Source of the DNA: an uncultured Collinsella sp.
Lineage (GTDB): Bacteria > Actinomycetota > Coriobacteriia > Coriobacteriales > Coriobacteriaceae
Assembly: GCA_902475475.1 (NCBI GenBank)
Contig: CABRZY010000092.1
Span: forward strand, 1 to 6,892
DNA length: 6,892 nt
Reading direction: 5' to 3'
In this document: positions 5,357 to 6,892 of the stretch, piece after piece
Numbering within the stretch: position 1 is the first letter of the stretch
Layout: every line of letters starts with the position of its first letter
Translations under genes and position numbers: made by a program
Notes under the pieces: model-generated
Databases searched by the model: none
What the model was told of the DNA's origin: nothing
What the model saw: the letters and a program-made list of their open reading frames with translations, nothing else

Positions 5357-6736
5357 ATGGATACTCAGAGCCCAACATATTCCGATGACGAGCTGACCGC
5401 AGCGCTTGCCGAGCACCTGGCGTCGCTCGATCGCGACGACAGCTATCGCGTGGAGCGTGTACTTAAGCGCTCGTCCGTTGAAACAACCGAGCTCGTGTAC
5501 TTTGAAGGAACCGGCGGTGGTTCGCTCGGTCCCTTTGTTCGTAAACGCATCGATGCTTCGGCTCAAATCGGCGGGGCATACGAGCGTCTGTTTGCCGCTC
5601 AGCGGGCAGGCAGGCGTTTTGAGCACCTGCCCAGAATCGTCGATTGTCGTCGTGTGGGCGACGAGCTCAACGTGGTTATGGAATACATCGAAGGGGAGAC
5701 ACTCGGGGCGCTGGTGGACCGTCTGGGAGCCACCCCCGATTATGCGCGTGAATTGTATCCTGCCCTATGCGATGCCGTGGGCGAGCTCCATGCCGGTTTT
5801 GCAATGGTGGGGGAGACGTCGGCGCCGGTGATCCATCGCGACCTCAAGCCGTCGAATATCATCGTGACAGGTGCCAACTATACGCCTGATGACGGCCTGA
5901 CATTTTCATCGCTGGTGATTATCGACCTGGGGATCGCGCGCGTATGGCGCGATGGCGCCGATGCTGACACCGTCAAGTTTGGCACGCGACCCTATGCGCC
6001 GCCCGAGCAGTATGGGTTTGGGCAGACGAGTGTGCGCAGCGATGTCTACGCACTTGGGGCCCTGTTGTTCTTTTGCTTGACGGGAGTCGACCCTAAACCA
6101 GGGCTCGACATGCGCGAGCAATGTGAGGCATGCGGCATTCCCACTCCACTTGCCGATGCCGTCTGCATGTCGATGGCGCTCGACCCGGCCAAGCGTTTTG
6201 CGAGCGCGGAAGCGTTGGGACGGGCGACGTGCGCGGCATACGATCTAAGTCGCCCCGTGCGGCCTCCTGCGCCTGCGCCTGTCCGTACTCCGGCCTCGGA
6301 GACGGTGTTGACGCCCCAAGGGCTCCAGAACCCCACAGGGCTTCCTAGGCCTGCCGCCTCCACTGCATGCGGTCTGCTCTCTCGCGTTCCGGAGTCTCTG
6401 GGGCGCATTTGGAATACGCTCGTCTTCTTCTCGCTGCTTGTGTTCTTTGCCGGAAGTCACTTTGCCGTCTTTCACCCCACGGGAGCAAACCAAAGCTACC
6501 CGACGTGGCTTCTCATAATCGAGTATTTTTTCTTTGTCGATGGCCTTATGGTGCTTATGCATTTTGCGCTGCTCGATAAGCGCCGTCTTCGTCGGCGATT
6601 CGCACTGCTCGACAGCTATCGCGGCAAGAAGCTCGCGAAACTCTGGCTCAAGGCATTGGGTGTGCTGCTCCTATGCATGATCGTCATAGTCGCGGTTGCC
6701 AATGCGACCGGCGTCGTCGATACCTCCGCTACCTAA
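5357..6736 (+). CDS. Membrane-bound serine/threonine protein kinase
   Basis: This 459-residue kinase phosphorylates Ser/Thr residues of partner proteins at the cytosolic face of the membrane. The kinase domain spans about 30-297: candidate ATP-lysine K63 (FVRKRID), hinge MEYIEGETL (108-116), catalytic HRDLKPSN (160-167, D162 and N167), DLG (190-192, in place of DFG), FGTRPYAPPEQ (208-218) and SDVYALGALLF (228-238). The glycine loop is poor (EGTGGGSLG is the nearest candidate). A Pro-rich linker (about 298-335) leads to three membrane helices (about 352-373, 384-405, 431-450) with basic loops inside, and no extracellular sensor domain such as PASTA repeats. The start at ATG 5357 is chosen for the leaderless promoter pattern; ATG 5345 and 5348 and GTG 5327 are alternatives lacking an SD. 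The HTH gene lies 98 bases upstream and a strong terminator follows. Confidence 0.88.
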   Translation: MDTQSPTYSDDELTAALAEHLASLDRDDSYRVERVLKRSSVETTELVYFEGTGGGSLGPFVRKRIDASAQIGGAYERLFAAQRAGRRFEHLPRIVDCRRVGDELNVVMEYIEGETLGALVDRLGATPDYARELYPALCDAVGELHAGFAMVGETSAPVIHRDLKPSNIIVTGANYTPDDGLTFSSLVIIDLGIARVWRDGADADTVKFGTRPYAPPEQYGFGQTSVRSDVYALGALLFFCLTGVDPKPGLDMREQCEACGIPTPLADAVCMSMALDPAKRFASAEALGRATCAAYDLSRPVRPPAPAPVRTPASETVLTPQGLQNPTGLPRPAASTACGLLSRVPESLGRIWNTLVFFSLLVFFAGSHFAVFHPTGANQSYPTWLLIIEYFFFVDGLMVLMHFALLDKRRLRRRFALLDSYRGKKLAKLWLKALGVLLLCMIVIVAVANATGVVDTSAT

Positions 6737-6741
6737 AAGAA

Positions 6742-6764
6742 AAAGGGCCCCATTGGGGCCCTTT
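6742..6764. terminator. Bidirectional rho-independent terminator
   Basis: AAAGGGCCCC (6742-6751) and GGGGCCCTTT (6755-6764) form a perfect 10-bp GC-rich stem with the loop ATT, six bases after the kinase stop. A-rich sequence on the left gives a T-rich tail for the opposite strand (CTTTTTCTTTT), so it serves the convergent minus-strand gene especially well. Confidence 0.88.
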
Positions 6765-6774
6765 GCAGTTGCAC

Positions 6775-6892
6775 TTAGATGCGGTTCATCTGAGCGGCGA
6801 CTTTGTTGTACCAGTCCTGCCACGTGGGCGGGCAGTACTTTTTGGCCGCAGCCGGGGTGGCGCAGCTTTGGCAGCTGGAGCGAGGGCATCTC
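6775..6892 (-). CDS. C-terminus of a convergent gene with a Cys-rich tail, unidentified (partial)
   Basis: The last 38 residues of a minus-strand frame are present, ending at TAA (6777-6775), ten bases before the shared terminator. Visible are four Cys in the pattern CPRSSCQSC followed by KKYCPP, then WQDWYNKVAAQMNRI. The Cys spacing suggests a metal or Fe-S site, or a small zinc knuckle. I do not recognise the family from this fragment. Its placement just before a terminator with a good T-run on this strand supports it being real. Confidence 0.5.
   Translation of the reverse strand, partial: RCPRSSCQSCATPAAAKKYCPPTWQDWYNKVAAQMNRI

Noticed and set aside
1..6892. CRISPR arrays, tRNA or rRNA genes, insertion sequences, phage genes
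   Set aside because: No spaced direct repeats, no tRNA-like cloverleaf or rRNA motifs, and no transposase or integrase sequence were seen on either strand.

Overview
The window is moderately GC-rich with tightly packed genes. Gene content, codon use and motif style suggest a gut actinobacterium of the class Coriobacteriia, most likely Collinsella or a close relative. This placement is by pattern recognition, not by a search.

Left part (1-1960): a minus-strand lysine biosynthesis operon leaves the window at base 1. It begins with a lysine riboswitch leader, followed by lysA (diaminopimelate decarboxylase). The lysA frame has no stop codon and runs straight into the N-terminus of dapA (4-hydroxy-tetrahydrodipicolinate synthase). 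As read, this encodes a LysA-DapA fusion, yet a good Shine-Dalgarno site is kept in front of the dapA Met. Divergent promoters lie in 1819-1864.

Centre left (1958-3145): a plus-strand M20-family amidohydrolase, possibly an N-acetyl-diaminopimelate deacetylase given its lysine-gene neighbours.

Centre (3146-4195): a HigB-HigA toxin-antitoxin pair (toxin first, genes overlapping) behind a perfect TATAAT box and a cluster of ACGT-centred inverted repeats that look like the autoregulatory operator. A small three-helix membrane protein follows almost directly.

Right part (4196-6764): after a gap with several inverted repeats comes a set of three genes: a membrane-anchored FxLYD-type protein, an Xre-like helix-turn-helix protein, and a Ser/Thr protein kinase with three C-terminal membrane segments. 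A perfect 14-bp inverted repeat covers the ribosome binding site of the first of these. The kinase may be made from a leaderless mRNA. The set resembles a compact one-kinase signalling module with an adjacent DNA-binding protein as candidate target.

End (6742-6892): a strong bidirectional terminator separates the kinase from the 3' end of a convergent minus-strand gene with a Cys-rich C-terminus.
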